DNA of 64,000 bases from Plumapathes pennacea (GCA_964036295.1 OZ038464.1:1802501-1866500), one strand, 5' to 3'. Shown: positions 33,448 to 46,134, counted from the stretch's first letter. Notes: generated from the sequence alone by a model not told the origin. Translations and numbers: made by a program.

Positions 33448-35199
33448 AACAGAAAGAGACCTCCAACAACTGGACAAGTAGCGCTCTAGGTTTCCTTAGT
33501 TGTTCGTTGGCCTTTGCTCGGTGTTGTACAGTTCCGCACTGCTTCCGATCAAAGCGACAGCAGAAACCGAGTTATCGCCTCAGGCCTAATAAACAAAACA
33601 ACGCACGGGGGGTGGGGGGTGGGGGTGGGGGAGGGAGGGGGAGGGGCAATATTGAAGTGTGGACTAATTTTGAAGTTTTCCAAAAATTTAAAAATAGCTC
33701 AAAGGCGAAAAAGTATGGGTCCGGATCAAACTGCAAAACTTAGAAGGAAACCTTTTGTGTGGCGCGATAATCAAACACAGAAGGAGCAAATTTCGCAAGT
33801 GAACCAACATTCAAACTCGTCATTCCAACTAATGCGCACATGCAGGTTACGCACACAAAGCTATCTTTTCATTTGTACATTATGCAAGTTTTAGCCGCTT
33901 TCGAAAAAACTTTTCATATCGAATCGTTTGTCACGAACCCACAATCAAATGCAAAACGGGTCAAGGCACTCGTGAGGAGAAAGCTATCATTCGCCTTTTT
34001 TTCCTTCACTCAAACTATTAACACTGCGTCTTATCAAATCCTTCCCGCCCGGATACTTGCGAAACAGAAGAATTGTTTTGCATCATGTAAAGGGCATCGT
34101 AGAATCAACAAATTTATGTAGCCTGAGCTTTGTAGCATTATTTGCGCCAAAGTTATGGCTATTTCAAATTAAGACTGAGATTTGTATGGAAAAAAGACTA
34201 ATTGGCCCCTATCCTCGCTTCCCAGTCCAGTCACTCTCATTATTGTATTCCATGCAAATCTATTATATTTGGCTTAAATTATTAAATTAGAATTATGGCT
34301 ATATGCCCTTAGCCTTTGTGGCAGGCGTTCCTTTTGAACGAAACTGGAACGCTTCCCACGAAGGGTAGCTATGCCCTCGATCAAAAACAAAATTGATAAA
34401 AGAGCTTGTCAGACAATTGAGTTATCGTTGAACTTCTGTTAAGGAAGCTTTGCCGCATGACACTGTAATGGATCGAGTGGACGTAGACTTTATCCTCAGA
34501 GCTCAACGTAGGGAAGCACAGTGTTTTGGCACACGCCTTGCAATGTAAACAAACGGGTGGAAAAGATGCGGGTGGTAAAGGTTGCTCTTTACATTCTCTT
34601 AAACCCAGTTACGATTCAAATAGTGTAAAATACGCTTAGTCCCTTGGAAAAAAGAAGTGTCCAAGCTGTCTCATTCACTACAGGAAATGAAATTTCTCGA
34701 CCAATGAAACGCAAGAACTCACCAGGTACCCAAGTTGCCTCAGAAGCTGTACCAATCGCGTTTTATATTCGGAGTATAAAAATAGTACGTTTTCGCTAGA
34801 AGACTGACACGCAGGAGGTTTGGTTGAGATTAGGTCGGCCGTTTTGGAGTCTATTCCGAACAAACAAACTCGCCCTCTAGACATACAAACATAGTACATT
34901 TAAAAAGCACCACAAGGGATACACAAATAAGTAAACAGCTTTTCGGCTGATATTACGGAATGATATTTGCACAAACATTGACCTTAAGCGAGTCTATTGG
35001 AGTTGAAACTGTTTAAAAAAGTTCAACCGGTAAAACCTGTTTGTACAGATATGACTTGCTTCTCGGCAGAGATAATTAAGCAGCAAGAGGTTTGAAGAAA
35101 CTCGTGCCGACGAGCGACTGAAACCTCTGTACAACTTTTGCTATAACAACTCTGCAAAGCCAGCACATGCTAAGTCAGTAACTTGTATGGTGTGGTCAG
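33448..35199. other. Intergenic region between the copy B 3' end and the copy A start
   Basis: Holds the copy A promoter side and the 3' untranslated/flanking side of copy B. I see no further gene; the frames here (for example 33840-34121) have no recognisable motif and occur nearly unchanged in 61810-63567 because the whole region is duplicated. No canonical AATAAA was found close to the copy B stop. Confidence 0.7.
33607..33646. promoter_or_regulatory. G-rich tract (G-quadruplex potential) about 160-200 bp upstream of the copy A ATG
   Basis: Runs of 4-6 G separated by single T or A on the plus strand, which is the template strand for this gene. The same tract sits at 61971-62010 before copy B. 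Its position relative to the start is conserved. A regulatory role is inference; no TATA box was recognised. Confidence 0.45.
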
Positions 35200-35267
35200 T
35201 TACAGGATGAAGTCTTTGGATTCCAACAGACAGTTTAGCTGGGTCTGCTCCACAGTGCACGGGCCAT
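35200..35267 (-). CDS. Copy B exon 41, C-terminal exon with stop
   Basis: Enters in phase 1 from exon 40 (FPL + A) and reads NGPCTVEQTQLNCLLESKDF then IL and TAA. It aligns with the DSPATPEKIRNACVDKF end of bovine XDH. A neighbouring longer frame through 35141-35323 is a different phase. The only difference from copy C in this exon is silent (CTA versus CTG), supporting the frame. Confidence 0.8.
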
Positions 35268-35571
35268 CTGTCAATCAAACGGATCATTAGGTCTGATACA
35301 GTGTAAATAATACACAATGACACAAGACCATAGCAACTCTATCATTGTCATATAAAAACATCGTCAGACGATTTGCGGTGTTGCTTCACTCGTCAGCCAG
35401 CTGCTACATCCTGATATAGTCCATGAAAACATAACACACCACGACATATCAAACCAAAATACACTCCATACTCCACTGACCTCAGTGCAATAATATCTGC
35501 AGCATCACTGACAATTAAGAGTTTGAAAGGAGCATTCGTCCTCCTGTTTTTAGAAAAAATTAGCCACTTAC

Positions 35572-35679
35572 TCAGAGGGAAGTACTGGTCCTTGCCAATA
35601 TCTGCTCTGCAGCTCTGCATGGCATGCTTCACAGCGAACAGACCACTACATGACATCAGCAAGGGAGGCTCACCACTTG
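35572..35679 (-). CDS. Copy B exon 40, catalytic GEPP exon
   Basis: Encodes A-S-GEPPLLMSCSGLFAVKHAMQ onward to DQYFPL; acceptor ATATAG, donor GTAAGT. The glutamate of GEPP is the base catalyst of the family (Glu1261 in bovine XDH). In copy B it lies downstream of the frameshift, so it would not be translated. Confidence 0.85.
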
Positions 35680-35865
35680 CTATATAACAAAAACAGCCAT
35701 GATTTTAGTGATAACAATCGACCCTTAATTTCCACGGTACCCTTAGTTCCCACGGATAGGGCAAATTCCCAAAGAGATAAGACCAGATTAAGAAAGGGAA
35801 AAGATCAATTCTTAAAGGGGTTCGACCAATTCCAAAAGGGATCAGTCCAATTCTCAAGAGAATAA

Positions 35866-36097
35866 GGCTACGTCCATACGTATCCGGTTTTCTACGAAAA
35901 CGCAAACTTTTCCTTACGGATTGGCCGTCCACACTTATCCAGTGAGTACGGTGACGAAAACAGAAACGTTTGAAAACGCTCTCCAGAGTAAAAAATTTTG
36001 AATACTATGTTTATCCGTATGCGTGTGGACGCGGAAACTTGAAAGGGGAAAAAATGTTTCCGTTTTCAAAGGAAAAAGGAGACGTGTGGACAGGGCC
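35866..36097. mobile_element. MITE (TAA duplication), copy B counterpart of 5435-5669
   Basis: Starts GGCTACGTCCATACGTATCC and ends GACGTGTGGACAGGGCC, flanked by TAA. It sits in the intron between exons 39 and 40. Confidence 0.72.
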
Positions 36098-36186
36098 TAA
36101 GACCTCTCCCCAAAAAGATAAGAACAGTTCCCAACAAAGGGGCCCGACCAATTTCTAAAGAAATTGCTCAGAATTAATAATCTTAC

Positions 36187-36290
36187 CCTTAGAGCCCAGT
36201 ATACCGACATGGTTGGGCGTGTTCTTCAGAAGTGGAGTTCTACACGCGGAGATCCACAGGAATGTCCTCGGAAGAGGGAGGGGTGTAGTT
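36187..36290 (-). pseudogene. Copy B exon 39 with 7-nt insertion and premature stop
   Basis: 104 nt against 97 in copy A. Where A reads GATCTCCGTGTCTCACTTCTG, B reads GATCTCCGCGTGTAGAACTC, followed by CACTTCTG: an extra heptamer (TAGAACT) introduces TAG in frame and shifts everything after it. Splice sites on both sides are intact. Confidence 0.85.
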
Positions 36291-36346
36291 CTGTGAAAAC
36301 AAGAGAAAACCAAGAGTTCTCAGAGAGAGTTCCGAGAAAGAGAACC

Positions 36347-36496
36347 GCGGTGATCTAGCAGTTAGCACGGTCGACTTTCACGTAGGTTCAATCCCCACTC
36401 AAGGCAACAAAATTTCGGGTGTAAAACCCTGCTTCTCTACTGGTGGCTCGGATGACCACGTAAATGGCGATGCCATCTAAACCTCGGGGACGCAAA
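36347..36496 (+). mobile_element. tRNA-derived SINE, copy B only
   Basis: 150 bp flanked by AGAACC duplications (36341-36346 and 36497-36502); copy A has the uninterrupted site. The head resembles a tRNA promoter: A-box-like TAGCAGTTAGCACGG at 36356-36370 and B box GGTTCAATCCC at 36385-36395. It does not fold into a full cloverleaf with a 3' acceptor, so it is a SINE rather than a tRNA gene. Confidence 0.7.
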
Positions 36497-36845
36497 AGAA
36501 CCACTAAAAACACAACTAAATCTCTGACAGTGACCAGCAGCAACAGATACTCAGGGAATAAGATTTCATTCAGGATAAAATTGTGCGTAGAAGATTCTCA
36601 CCCAAGTTCCATCTGAGATTTCTCGTCCAGTCGCAGGGTCACGAAGCACGTTCTCCGTGAGCCAGTAGCCAAGACCGAACACAAAGCCACCCTCCACCTG
36701 ACCCATGTCAATCTCTGGGTTGATGCTGCAAATTTAAAACAAACCAATGTCACTTCTGACAGATCAGAGTGTAACAGTCACGAAAGGTCTGCTGATGAAA
36801 CCAATTCACACTGATGATAATAAATAATGGACAAGTTTTGATGAT

Positions 36846-37244
<399 letters not shown>

Positions 37245-37727
37245 CACTAAGATCGTGTGGGTGATTAGAATGTACATTACAATACCAACTGTTCCCTACC
37301 TCTCCCCACAGTCATACAGAATGTCAGTTCTTAGTACATCCCTCTGTCCAGTCAGCACGTCCACTTCAACTTCCGTACATCCCACACCGTATGCACAGTA
37401 TGACTTTTCTGGTGGCTCTCCAATGACCCTGCGAAGCAAATCCCATAAGTTGGAGTAAAAGTTAAAGGTGGTAATGCTGCATTGGTTAAGTGTATATCTT
37501 AGAGTAACTACAAATAAAAATAAATAGATGAGACATGAAGCACGTATAAAGGAGTTGATTGCTTGCAGAGAACACCTGATTAAACCTTGAATTCTCTTTG
37601 TATGAACCATACTGTCTCTTCAAAGAGGTATGGAGAACTGAGCATCTCATCGCTTGCATAGCCGGCAGCCGATCAAGCTGTCTTTAATCACATCAGTTAT
37701 TCTGCTTTCCAATTTAATGTTTATGCA

Positions 37728-37870
37728 CCAGAGACATATTATGCAGTGTGGAGAACTTGGCTTTTAATACTTTGCTCAGATAAAAGGTGATCAAACTATC
37801 AATTCTCACTACATCACTCATACATTTTCTCTTAAAAGGTTGAGAGAATCTGCATCTCGAGTATAGGAGT
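37728..37870. repeat. Dispersed intronic repeat (AAAGCCAAGTTCTCC family), next to the exon 36 deletion point
   Basis: Same family as 31600-31770. The copy A/B homology that skips exon 36 resumes exactly at the edge of this repeat (CACCAGAGACATATTATG), at 7763 in A and 37726 in B. Confidence 0.7.
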
Positions 37871-40800
37871 AAAATGTTTAAAGCTGTAACGATGTCTCAA
37901 GCGTTGGCTTTTTGTAAAGAAAGTGTAGCAAGCATTGGCAATTCGTCGGATGCGACATGCAGTCTCCGACTGCTTGCATGGTTGATTTAACTCGATCAAT
38001 GAAAGAAGTCAACCCGGCGATTTTCCGTGACACGACGTCGCGTTAAGAATCGTTTTACGTGTTACAACCTAACTTGTACGATAAATCAGCCTGTCCACTT
38101 CCTCCTCAACAAAATGGCAGCACACGAACCTTACAATTGATTTCACTTGCAACACTTCCTCCTGTAAGAAAATCTAAACAAATAGAACGTCCGTTTAAAT
38201 TTTGAGTGAACACCGTGAAAATAAGTTTTTTGGCCGTGCGGTCACCTTGCTTTTGAGTCAGCGGTTATTGCACAAAATTGTCGATTCAGGTGCAGATTTT
38301 GTACTGCAGTGTAACACTCGTAAAATATCAATCCTTAGCCAAGGAACTCAATATTAGGACAAGATACTAAACTATAACTTAGTTCAATACATTTTCAGTA
38401 ACACAAATCGTGCAAAAGTAAAACAAGACTGGAGCACTAGGTAAAAATGTTTACCTCGAATTAGAGAAAGTTAGATAGGAATGGTGACGAACGCCTGAAC
38501 CAACGGGAGTATTTCTGTGGTGTCCCTTGAGTGTGACTTTAAACTGAAAAATGTCATAAATGCTCAGCACACGGTTTCAAAACCGTCCTCAATTCTTTTC
38601 GCAATCTGTGTTGTGATCTGGAATGTTATATTGGTTGTGATCCTCCTGGATTCAAACTATTTACCCAGTAACCTAGTCTAGCATTGTAATCATCGCCAGA
38701 AATTTCAGACATCCGGTTGCGCCATCTCGGAAGAGGCATCAGGTTTCACGCTGACAGCCGCTCAAGAAATAACAAAGAAATGTATGGGATCTGATAATAA
38801 ATTGCGCTTTTCGCTTAACTGAAGCACGTTCGTAAAAATGTCTGGGCAGCATTCGGAAGAGGAAAGCTTCCTAAACACAACAGTACAAAAAATATTTATC
38901 TCCGGTAAAATTCGATGTGTACTTTTTTGAATTTAAAATTTCGGCCGACGTAAGAAGGGATTGATAGCAGAATACGCTCAAAACTGGCTACTGTCACTTT
39001 TTAAGCTGCATTTAATACAAGAACCTTGGGTATAACGCAAAATGTCTACCCCGTACCTGATTGTCGAAGGATTGAACATCTCCTGTGAAGCCTCAGTCAG
39101 TCCCCTGGAGCAAATTCGATGTGTACTTTTTGTGTTTGAATTTGCAGTTCACAGTCAGCCATGGCGAGTACCTCCCGTGAAATATGCTGACTTCGGATGT
39201 TGATATTTTGGGCTGGGAAGCTCCAAATCGCATGAAAATTGCACCAAACGAAAGCTAATTTCAACTAGGTCGTTCAGCGGCACGTCTCCTAAACGTAGCA
39301 GTCTCTTTTTGAACCGGAGAAACCCATCCCTCCCCCACCCCACTGAGGCAAAGTACGTAACAATGTTGAATGTGTGAATGGCGCATGCTCATACCGCACG
39401 CCGCTGGGAAAGACCGGAAGCAATCGTGGACGCAAAATGTCCGGAATTTCTGGCGATGGTAGACATTCGTTTTCGTATAAAACGGTGTCATCACGTGACT
39501 TACTGTTGGGACTGCTGATGGTCGTGACTTCTTTGATGGAGACGTATTCAACTGGAATCCCCAATTCTCTCGCTGTGACTTGCGCAACCTAGACAAACCA
39601 AAACACGAACACCGTGAAACGCGATCAATAGTTCTGCCAGGACACAAGACCCAATTCCTCCCCCCGTGTGAGAGGCCCCCCTGAATTATATACGCACGGA
39701 TGCACTATGTACTACAAGCGCACAACTTCCCCGGGGGGGGCAGCATTACCTTGACATTGATACCTTGGCCCATTTCGATCCCTCCATGAGTCACCACGAC
39801 TGTACCGTCAATGTGATAGATAGATACCATCACTGTGAACTTGCAATAGGAACTGCCAATGTTGTATTTGCTCGGCACCACCGAGAGACCTCGCTTGCGC
39901 CAACGATTTTCCTGCAATAAAACAAAGTAAAGTTGGTAGTTCAAGAAACGAGAGAAACCAACAGCGGCAAGAAGGGGAATTTAGAAACATGGTTGGAGTC
40001 TGGAATTCACAATGGCTTGGAATCCAGATTGAACCACAGTAGTTTGGCAGCTGGAATCGTTTGGAATCCACAAATTCACTCACAACAGACGTAAAATAAA
40101 GACAATTTCAAATCAAAAATCACAAATTAGTTTTGACACTAGGCACGTGAACAATCAAAACGCGCACGTTTCTCTCTGACTGCTGATTGGTTGAAATCGT
40201 GATTAGTCTTTTGCTCAAAATTCATTTAAACCTCGCTTGATGATACGATTTCTTTTAGCATGAAAATAATTACCTTGTTAAATTTCTCGGCAACAACTTT
40301 TCGCTTCTCAAACTCAGAGGATTTCAGCAAATCTACAAATGTTGCAAAGCCATTTATAAAACACAGCAAAATTGACCTTCATCAAATGATAAAATTTGAT
40401 TTCGACATGGAATATTAGACACGGAATACTTGAATTATACCAGCCAAAATGTATCCAGGAATTGCCTCACAATCCCTAAAATCATTACAGACCAAAACCT
40501 TAAAAGTTAAAACGAGCGATGGAAGCACAAGAGATATGCCTTAAGTGAAAATGAGCTACACAATTACAAGAGATATGCGAGAAAATGCGAGCGCAAGGAA
40601 GTGTGTGAACGAGCGACAAAAGCACAAAAGGATAAATTTGATCACCGTGTTGCGCTTGCCTGTTTTACTGTGAAGTTTTAATTCTCATGCTACGCTTGCA
40701 CCGTGCATGAAAACGAGGCTGAAGAGAAGTATCCTGTTACTGACCTGTCCATAGTGTGGAGATATTACAGTAAAGAACAGAAGTTCCTCTTGGTGTTAAC

Positions 40801-40871
40801 TAGAAATCAACAAAGTGAATATTTTAATCCACAAGGTTTATCAAAAAGAAAATCAAGACATTGTAAAATCA

Positions 40872-41084
40872 ATATGGTGAATATGTTAATAATCGTGGAT
40901 ACAATGAAAGGTTATACAACCAACCGCTGGACGATTCATTCGTCCAATCGCCACACAGCGGGTGGTATATAAACAGCTCATTATCGCGTCTACATTCGCC
41001 TGATGAAGACTAGCAGCCTGCAGTCGAAACGTCGCGGTCACACTACGACTTTATTCGTGAGACAAACGGATAAGTATAACCTTT
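40872..41084 (+). mobile_element. 213-bp retroelement-like insertion (Penelope-like/retrozyme type?) with 13-bp target duplication
   Basis: CATTGTAAAATCA occurs on both sides (40859-40871 and 41085-41097); copy A has a single ACATTGTTAAATCAG. Inside, ACAATGAAAGGTTATAC (40901) and its complement GTATAACCTTTCATTGT (41074) form a 17-bp inverted pair. The element carries a hammerhead-like core (separate entry). No reverse transcriptase remains. Assignment to Penelope-like elements or retrozymes rests on the ribozyme motif and is inference. Confidence 0.6.
40996..41040 (+). ncRNA. Hammerhead ribozyme-like motif
   Basis: CTGATGA at 41000-41006, stem II GACT/AGTC (41008-41011 with 41022-41025) closing a 10-nt loop, then CGAAAC at 41025-41030 and a GTC cleavage-type triplet at 41037-41039. 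This order is the hammerhead catalytic core. Stem III (CG..CG with TCG loop) is very short and imperfect and stem I pairing is not clear by eye, so activity is uncertain. Confidence 0.5.
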
Positions 41085-41944
41085 CATTGTAAAATCAGTT
41101 GAGCTTGAGATAGTCCCATTCTAAACTCCAGTGGTTTTAAAAAATATTGTTTCGTCGTTACAGCGACTAAAAAGCACTAACCTGGCCCGGCTGGTAGAGG
41201 TTCAAGAAACGGACCTCTTCTGGTGATTTGTTCAACACCTTGGCTACATGTTCCATTATTGATTCCATCAAAAACACCATCTGAGTTGCACCTATTGAAA
41301 CAAAGCAAAAACACTACATCACTAAAACAAGCAAACTAAGGATAAGAACTAAATATAACAAAATTACCAGAAACGAAACATAATAGATTAGATTAGGAGG
41401 TAGGTCAAAACAAGAGGGTGTAGTGTGAAATGCCAGTTCAAAGGTCAGATTACGACGAATGTGAAGACAGAAGGGTCTAGTGTGAAATGTTAGTTCAGAG
41501 GTCAAATTACGAATAACGTCAAAATAGGAGGTGCAGTGTGAAATGCCAGTTCAAAGGTCAGATTACGACGAATGTGAAGACAGGAGGGTCTAGTGTGAAA
41601 TGTTAGTTCAGAGGTCAAATTACGAATAACGTCAAAATAGGAGGTGCAGTGTGAAATGTTAGTTCAAAGGTCAGATTACGACGAATGTGAAGACAGGAGG
41701 GTCTAGTGTGAAATGTTAGTTCAAAGGTCAGATTACGACAAACGTCAAAATAGGAGAATGGACGTTGGCGGTTAGTCAATCGAAGGAGGAATGTCTTCTT
41801 TTGATCCTGTTCTAAGAGGGTGCTTACCAGGGCCTCGACACCACGTGTTACCGGCGGTATTTGTACGACAGCTGACGTGGGAGATGCTCCAGTTAGGACA
41901 ATAATACACTAAAAAACACAAGTTAACTCTGGTTTAGGTGAAAA

Positions 41945-42290
41945 GATACCAACTTCCGCTCCATCTCGCTTTACTTCCAACCTCCATCTTGCTTCCTTCT
42001 TTCTTCCTCCCGCCCACCAGTCTCTCCATTTGTCCAGTTTTTCTTCGTTTCCTTTCCCCCTTTCTTTTCTTCCTTTGCTCCCTCGTCCTCCCTCTCTTCC
42101 TTCTATCCATTTTTCTTCCCCTTTCCCCTTCTTTCCATACACATATCAATGCATCCATCCCTCCTCCTTTCCTTTCCTTCTCTTTCATTCCTTTCGTTTC
42201 CCTTATTTACTTATTTATTTCTAACCTCTGCTCATTCCACTTTTCCCTCCCCCTTTCCTATCTTTCTTCATTTTCTCTGTCATTCCTGTG
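41945..42290. repeat. Polypyrimidine tract in intron 28, copy B
   Basis: Counterpart of 11300-11650. Confidence 0.9.
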
Positions 42291-42452
42291 CTCTCTATTT
42301 AATTTGATATTTACCTCCCTCCTTACCGGAAACATACCATTATCCCAGTGATCAATAGCAGGAAATAGATTCGTTTCATTCACAGAGTAGCCATCGTCTG
42401 AATAGTAAGTAGCTTCGATGGCTTGGAGGACTCCAGTATCGTCGACAGCAAT

Positions 42453-43489
42453 CTGGTCGAGAAGGTTTGTGTTAAGAACTCAAAAGTTAAAAAAGTTAAA
42501 AGTTTTTTGAATAATCTTTGTGTTTTAGGAGTCATCTCATATTTACACTGAGCGCAATGCGTATATTGTACTCTATATTGCGATAAAATTAGTTTCCAGT
42601 GAAAGCAGCAATTCCTGAAAGTAGCCAAACGCACTATCTCGATAAAATTACATTATTTTATAATCAGAGTCACACTGAGCGTAGAGCGACAGCTCCATAA
42701 AAACAGAATTCAGGCTAAATTTGACACAACATCCCATCACTCTAAGTCAAGCTCATGTGCTTGTGCAGTATGACAACTGAGCATAAAACAAAAGCCATGC
42801 AGTTGTCAAGGAGTCGCGCAGCGACGCAAGCATCACACATATGCGCAAGTGAAAATCGGGCGCAAGCACAAAGAAAAGGAAATATTTTGATCCTCGCGCT
42901 GGAATAAAGCTTGTTTTCACTGTGAAATAAGGAGTCTTGTGCTTTCACTTATGCTTGCGTTGCTAGTGAAAACCAAGCTTCAGTGACAGTACGCATATAA
43001 CATAAAGTTTGCTTCAAAACAAGGTCGCCCAAAACAAGGCGAGATCAACCCCCAAGTACTGTATATAAAATGTTTTACAGTGTAAAGGTGGTGTTACACT
43101 GGTCGATTTGCAACGACGATTTGCAACGATGCGATGCTGCGCTAAAAATCTTTGAGGTGTAACACCCCATAGCGAACGATTTTTCGCGATGTTTGCAGTG
43201 CTGCAACGCGTTGCAAGTTTTTAAAAGCGATTCAAAAACTTGCAACGCCGTTGCGTGGATTTGGAGCAAATCGGCGTCGCAAATCGTCGTTGCAAATCGA
43301 CCAGTGTAACACCAGCTTAACTCTTTCACTCCTAAAGTGATCATATTAATTTTTTCTTTCGGTCGCGTACGATTTATCATACAGCAAGGAAAACTTACTT
43401 ATCGATAGCTTGCTCTGATGACAGCTGATTGAACTATCAGTTATCGTTACATCATCCACAGGAGAATCTGCATCATAAACTTGACTGAC
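42453..43489. other. Expanded intron 27 of copy B
   Basis: 1,037 bp against 106 bp in copy A. Contents: a MITE at 43086-43317, inverted-repeat material at about 42830-42975 (ACGCAAGC and complement), and a dispersed-repeat copy near 43330-43480. No gene is seen. Confidence 0.7.
43086..43317. mobile_element. 232-bp MITE with TAA duplication, copy B only
   Basis: Starts AGGTGGTGTTACACTGGTCG, ends with the complement (CGACCAGTGTAACACCAGCT), inverted repeats of about 45 nt rich in TTTGCAACGACGATT. TAA on both sides (43083-43085 and 43318-43320). Confidence 0.82.
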
Positions 43490-46134
43490 CTTGTACTTTG
43501 CCAAGAAGGGGGACCTATTTCCCGCCGTTTTCATGTTTGTGTTAAAGTTTAGATTCATCCGCACTGGTCTGAAAACACAAAAAAAGCGACAGCAATTGTG
43601 AGATTCTTGTGAACAAAACAGGCCTTCTCCAAGACCCTGTTGCACCTGTTTTAAAACGAAACCCTGTACGTAACCTGTCTTATGACTGGATGAAAATGAA
43701 CATAGGAGTAAAACAAATTTATAGATGGTTTCGCACTAGGCCTCTCTATCACAAGCATGCAATGCACTTGAGTGTGATTTGGAACAGCTCACCATTGCTA
43801 CGGGGGAAGGGGCAGCTTGTCTTAGCTGTTTTCATTGTGTTTCAGCTGTATTTTTTACGCGGATTGCAGGAACTACAATGAGTTGCAAAATTGTTGAGAC
43901 TTTCTTTAAAAATGATAAATTTCGCGTTTGTTCCTTTCACTTTAAGTAAAATTGCGCTCAATCTGATCATTTCCCCCTCCCCCTTTTCAATGTTGATCCT
44001 GTAATACTGTGTAACAGATTTGGGCGCTCAAACAACATTGAAATAGGGTGGAGGGGAGAAGAGAAGCAAACAAGTCCAAAATCGCAAAACAGGGCGAAAA
44101 TGATATAGTGTCTCAACTATTTTTGCAACCCGTTGTTGATATCGACTGGTAATTAATGGTTAATATTCAGATGGTTTTCCACTGCAAACTTCACTACTTA
44201 CTACTTTTTGCAGTTTTGAAAAAGTTGTTTCTCACATATAAGTATTCAACGCATAACCTCTAAATTTTCGGTACCTAATATTTCTGCTCTGCTCTTTCTA
44301 CCTATTGAGTCTGTTTTTTTGTAGCTTGAAATTTAACTTATGAAAATGAGGCAAGCACATTGTAATGCTGTGAACACGCTTTGAGGAAAACACTAAAAGA
44401 CGCTTTAATACCAAATAAGGTCATCCTTACTAAATGAGGTAGAGTACGAGTAGAGCTATCGTAACAATTATAAACAAAGATCCGCCTAATGGAAGTCGAG
44501 TGGTAAATGATAAGTTTTGTAAGTCACGTCACCACACCTGCTAAGCATTTTAGCTGCTATGGCACTGTACGCTGCAATCTCAGTGGCCTTCGTTGTCTTG
44601 CCACCAAATCCACCGCCCAGTCTTCTTGTGACAACAACAATACTGCGAGACAAGAAAGCTATCAGGAACACAATGGGCCAACTCCAGCCAATCCCGAAAA
44701 ACACCTAAGCTATCTTTCACATTCGAAACTCATACATAGACGCAATATTCAAACTGAAAGATTGTCTACTAGTCAAATATTTACTTGATGTACAATCGAT
44801 TTTAATGAACCAGAAGCCAGAGTAATTAGCGATTGGTTCTACTTTGAAGAAGAAACCAATATTATCAGTACGAGGAAACGCTGTCGCCATTTCTTTGCTT
44901 TCTTGCCCAAATGGCAGTCAGTTTTTGCTTTTGTTCCTTATTGGCCAATAATTTCTTTGGACCAATCAAAGTGTAGCAAACGCAAAATAAAAGCAATCAC
45001 GTGGTTATATGCACCCGTCATCCAAAAACGGCTTTTTGGGGACCTAAGCCAAAGTGAAGTGAGGAGGTTGAACCCCCATCCCTATAGGGGGGGGGGGAGG
45101 GAAGACTCACATAAAAAAGGACGGGGATGCTCGTCGTACTGCTTAGGGGTCAAAATTACGGTTTTGGTACCGCTTAGGGTGCTCAACATCAATGCTGACA
45201 TGTTTATGTGTCGTGGTACTGTATAGGGGTCGGGTGTCAGTCGAAAAAATATTTTTTGTTTGAAAACAGCAAGGGATACAGTGCTCGATGATATCCTCTT
45301 TATAGCAATTAAAGGCATCGAAACTTAAAATTCTTGGTATGCTTTTATCAGTAAGCTCGAGCCACGCCCGTTTTAATACTTCTTAGAGGTCAAAGCGAAA
45401 ATTCCCGACAAGCATCCCCGTCATTTTTATGTGGGAGTCCCCCCCTCTCCCCGAGGTTGAGCCTGACCTTTTGGCTGGGACGCCAAGAACAGCACTGACA
45501 CCTTGTTGAACCAGGTCCGCACATTGCGTTGCGCTATACACTGTCAGGAAGTCCTCGTCTGGAACACACATGGCAGTCTAGCAAAGAATAAGAGTTTCAT
45601 CCATCTTTTGGCTGGCGGCCATTGACAACAAGTTGATCCGGAAAACTTTAAATATTTAGTCGCTCAGAATGCGGCTTCCAGCACTTCGGGCGATAATTTA
45701 CTAAGTGCTTTCAGCACCAAGTCACTGTGCGTACAAAGAAGTTTTCCTTAAACTAAAAGTGAGAGTATGTACTCTGTAATACGGGGGAGTGGGTGGGGGG
45801 AGTCACTCTGCATGTACAGAGGAGTTTTCTTTGAAATAAAAGCGTAGTACTCTGAGGGGGGAGGGGGAAGATTCACACATTGTGGGAGGGAGGGGATGGG
45901 GGACAATGGAACCATACACTGCGGTCGACATCAAGATCGAAACGCATTTCCGTGGTGTGCGAGAAGAGTTGCACTAGAATATACCCACCTGAGTCTCAAG
46001 GTGAAAGTGCTTTTGTGAACCACACGAAATCTCTCCAGTGATAACATGAGCAGCAGAAGAAAAAGCGGCTAGGAGAGAACAGGCCACAGTGAGAACAACC
46101 AATCAGAGACAAGCCAAATAAAACCAAACGATTG

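Noticed and set aside
33840..34290. Conserved frames of 77-93 codons in the intergenic region (also 62204-62654)
   Set aside because: Conservation is explained by near-identity of the whole duplicated block; no motif, splice sites or codon bias seen.
35141..35323. 60-codon minus frame RWPVHCGADPAKLSVGIQRL as C-terminal exon
   Set aside because: Splice phase from exon 40 requires the other frame (NGPCTVEQTQ...), which matches the family C-terminus; the rejected frame ends differently in copy C (TAG two codons earlier).
35393..35571. Read-through of exon 40 into SKWLIFSKNRRTNAPFKLL as coding sequence
   Set aside because: It crosses a consensus GTAAGT donor and does not resemble the family end; exon 41 completes the protein instead.
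36347..36420. Functional tRNA gene
   Set aside because: Only A- and B-box-like blocks; no complete cloverleaf, and the unit has a SINE body with target duplications.
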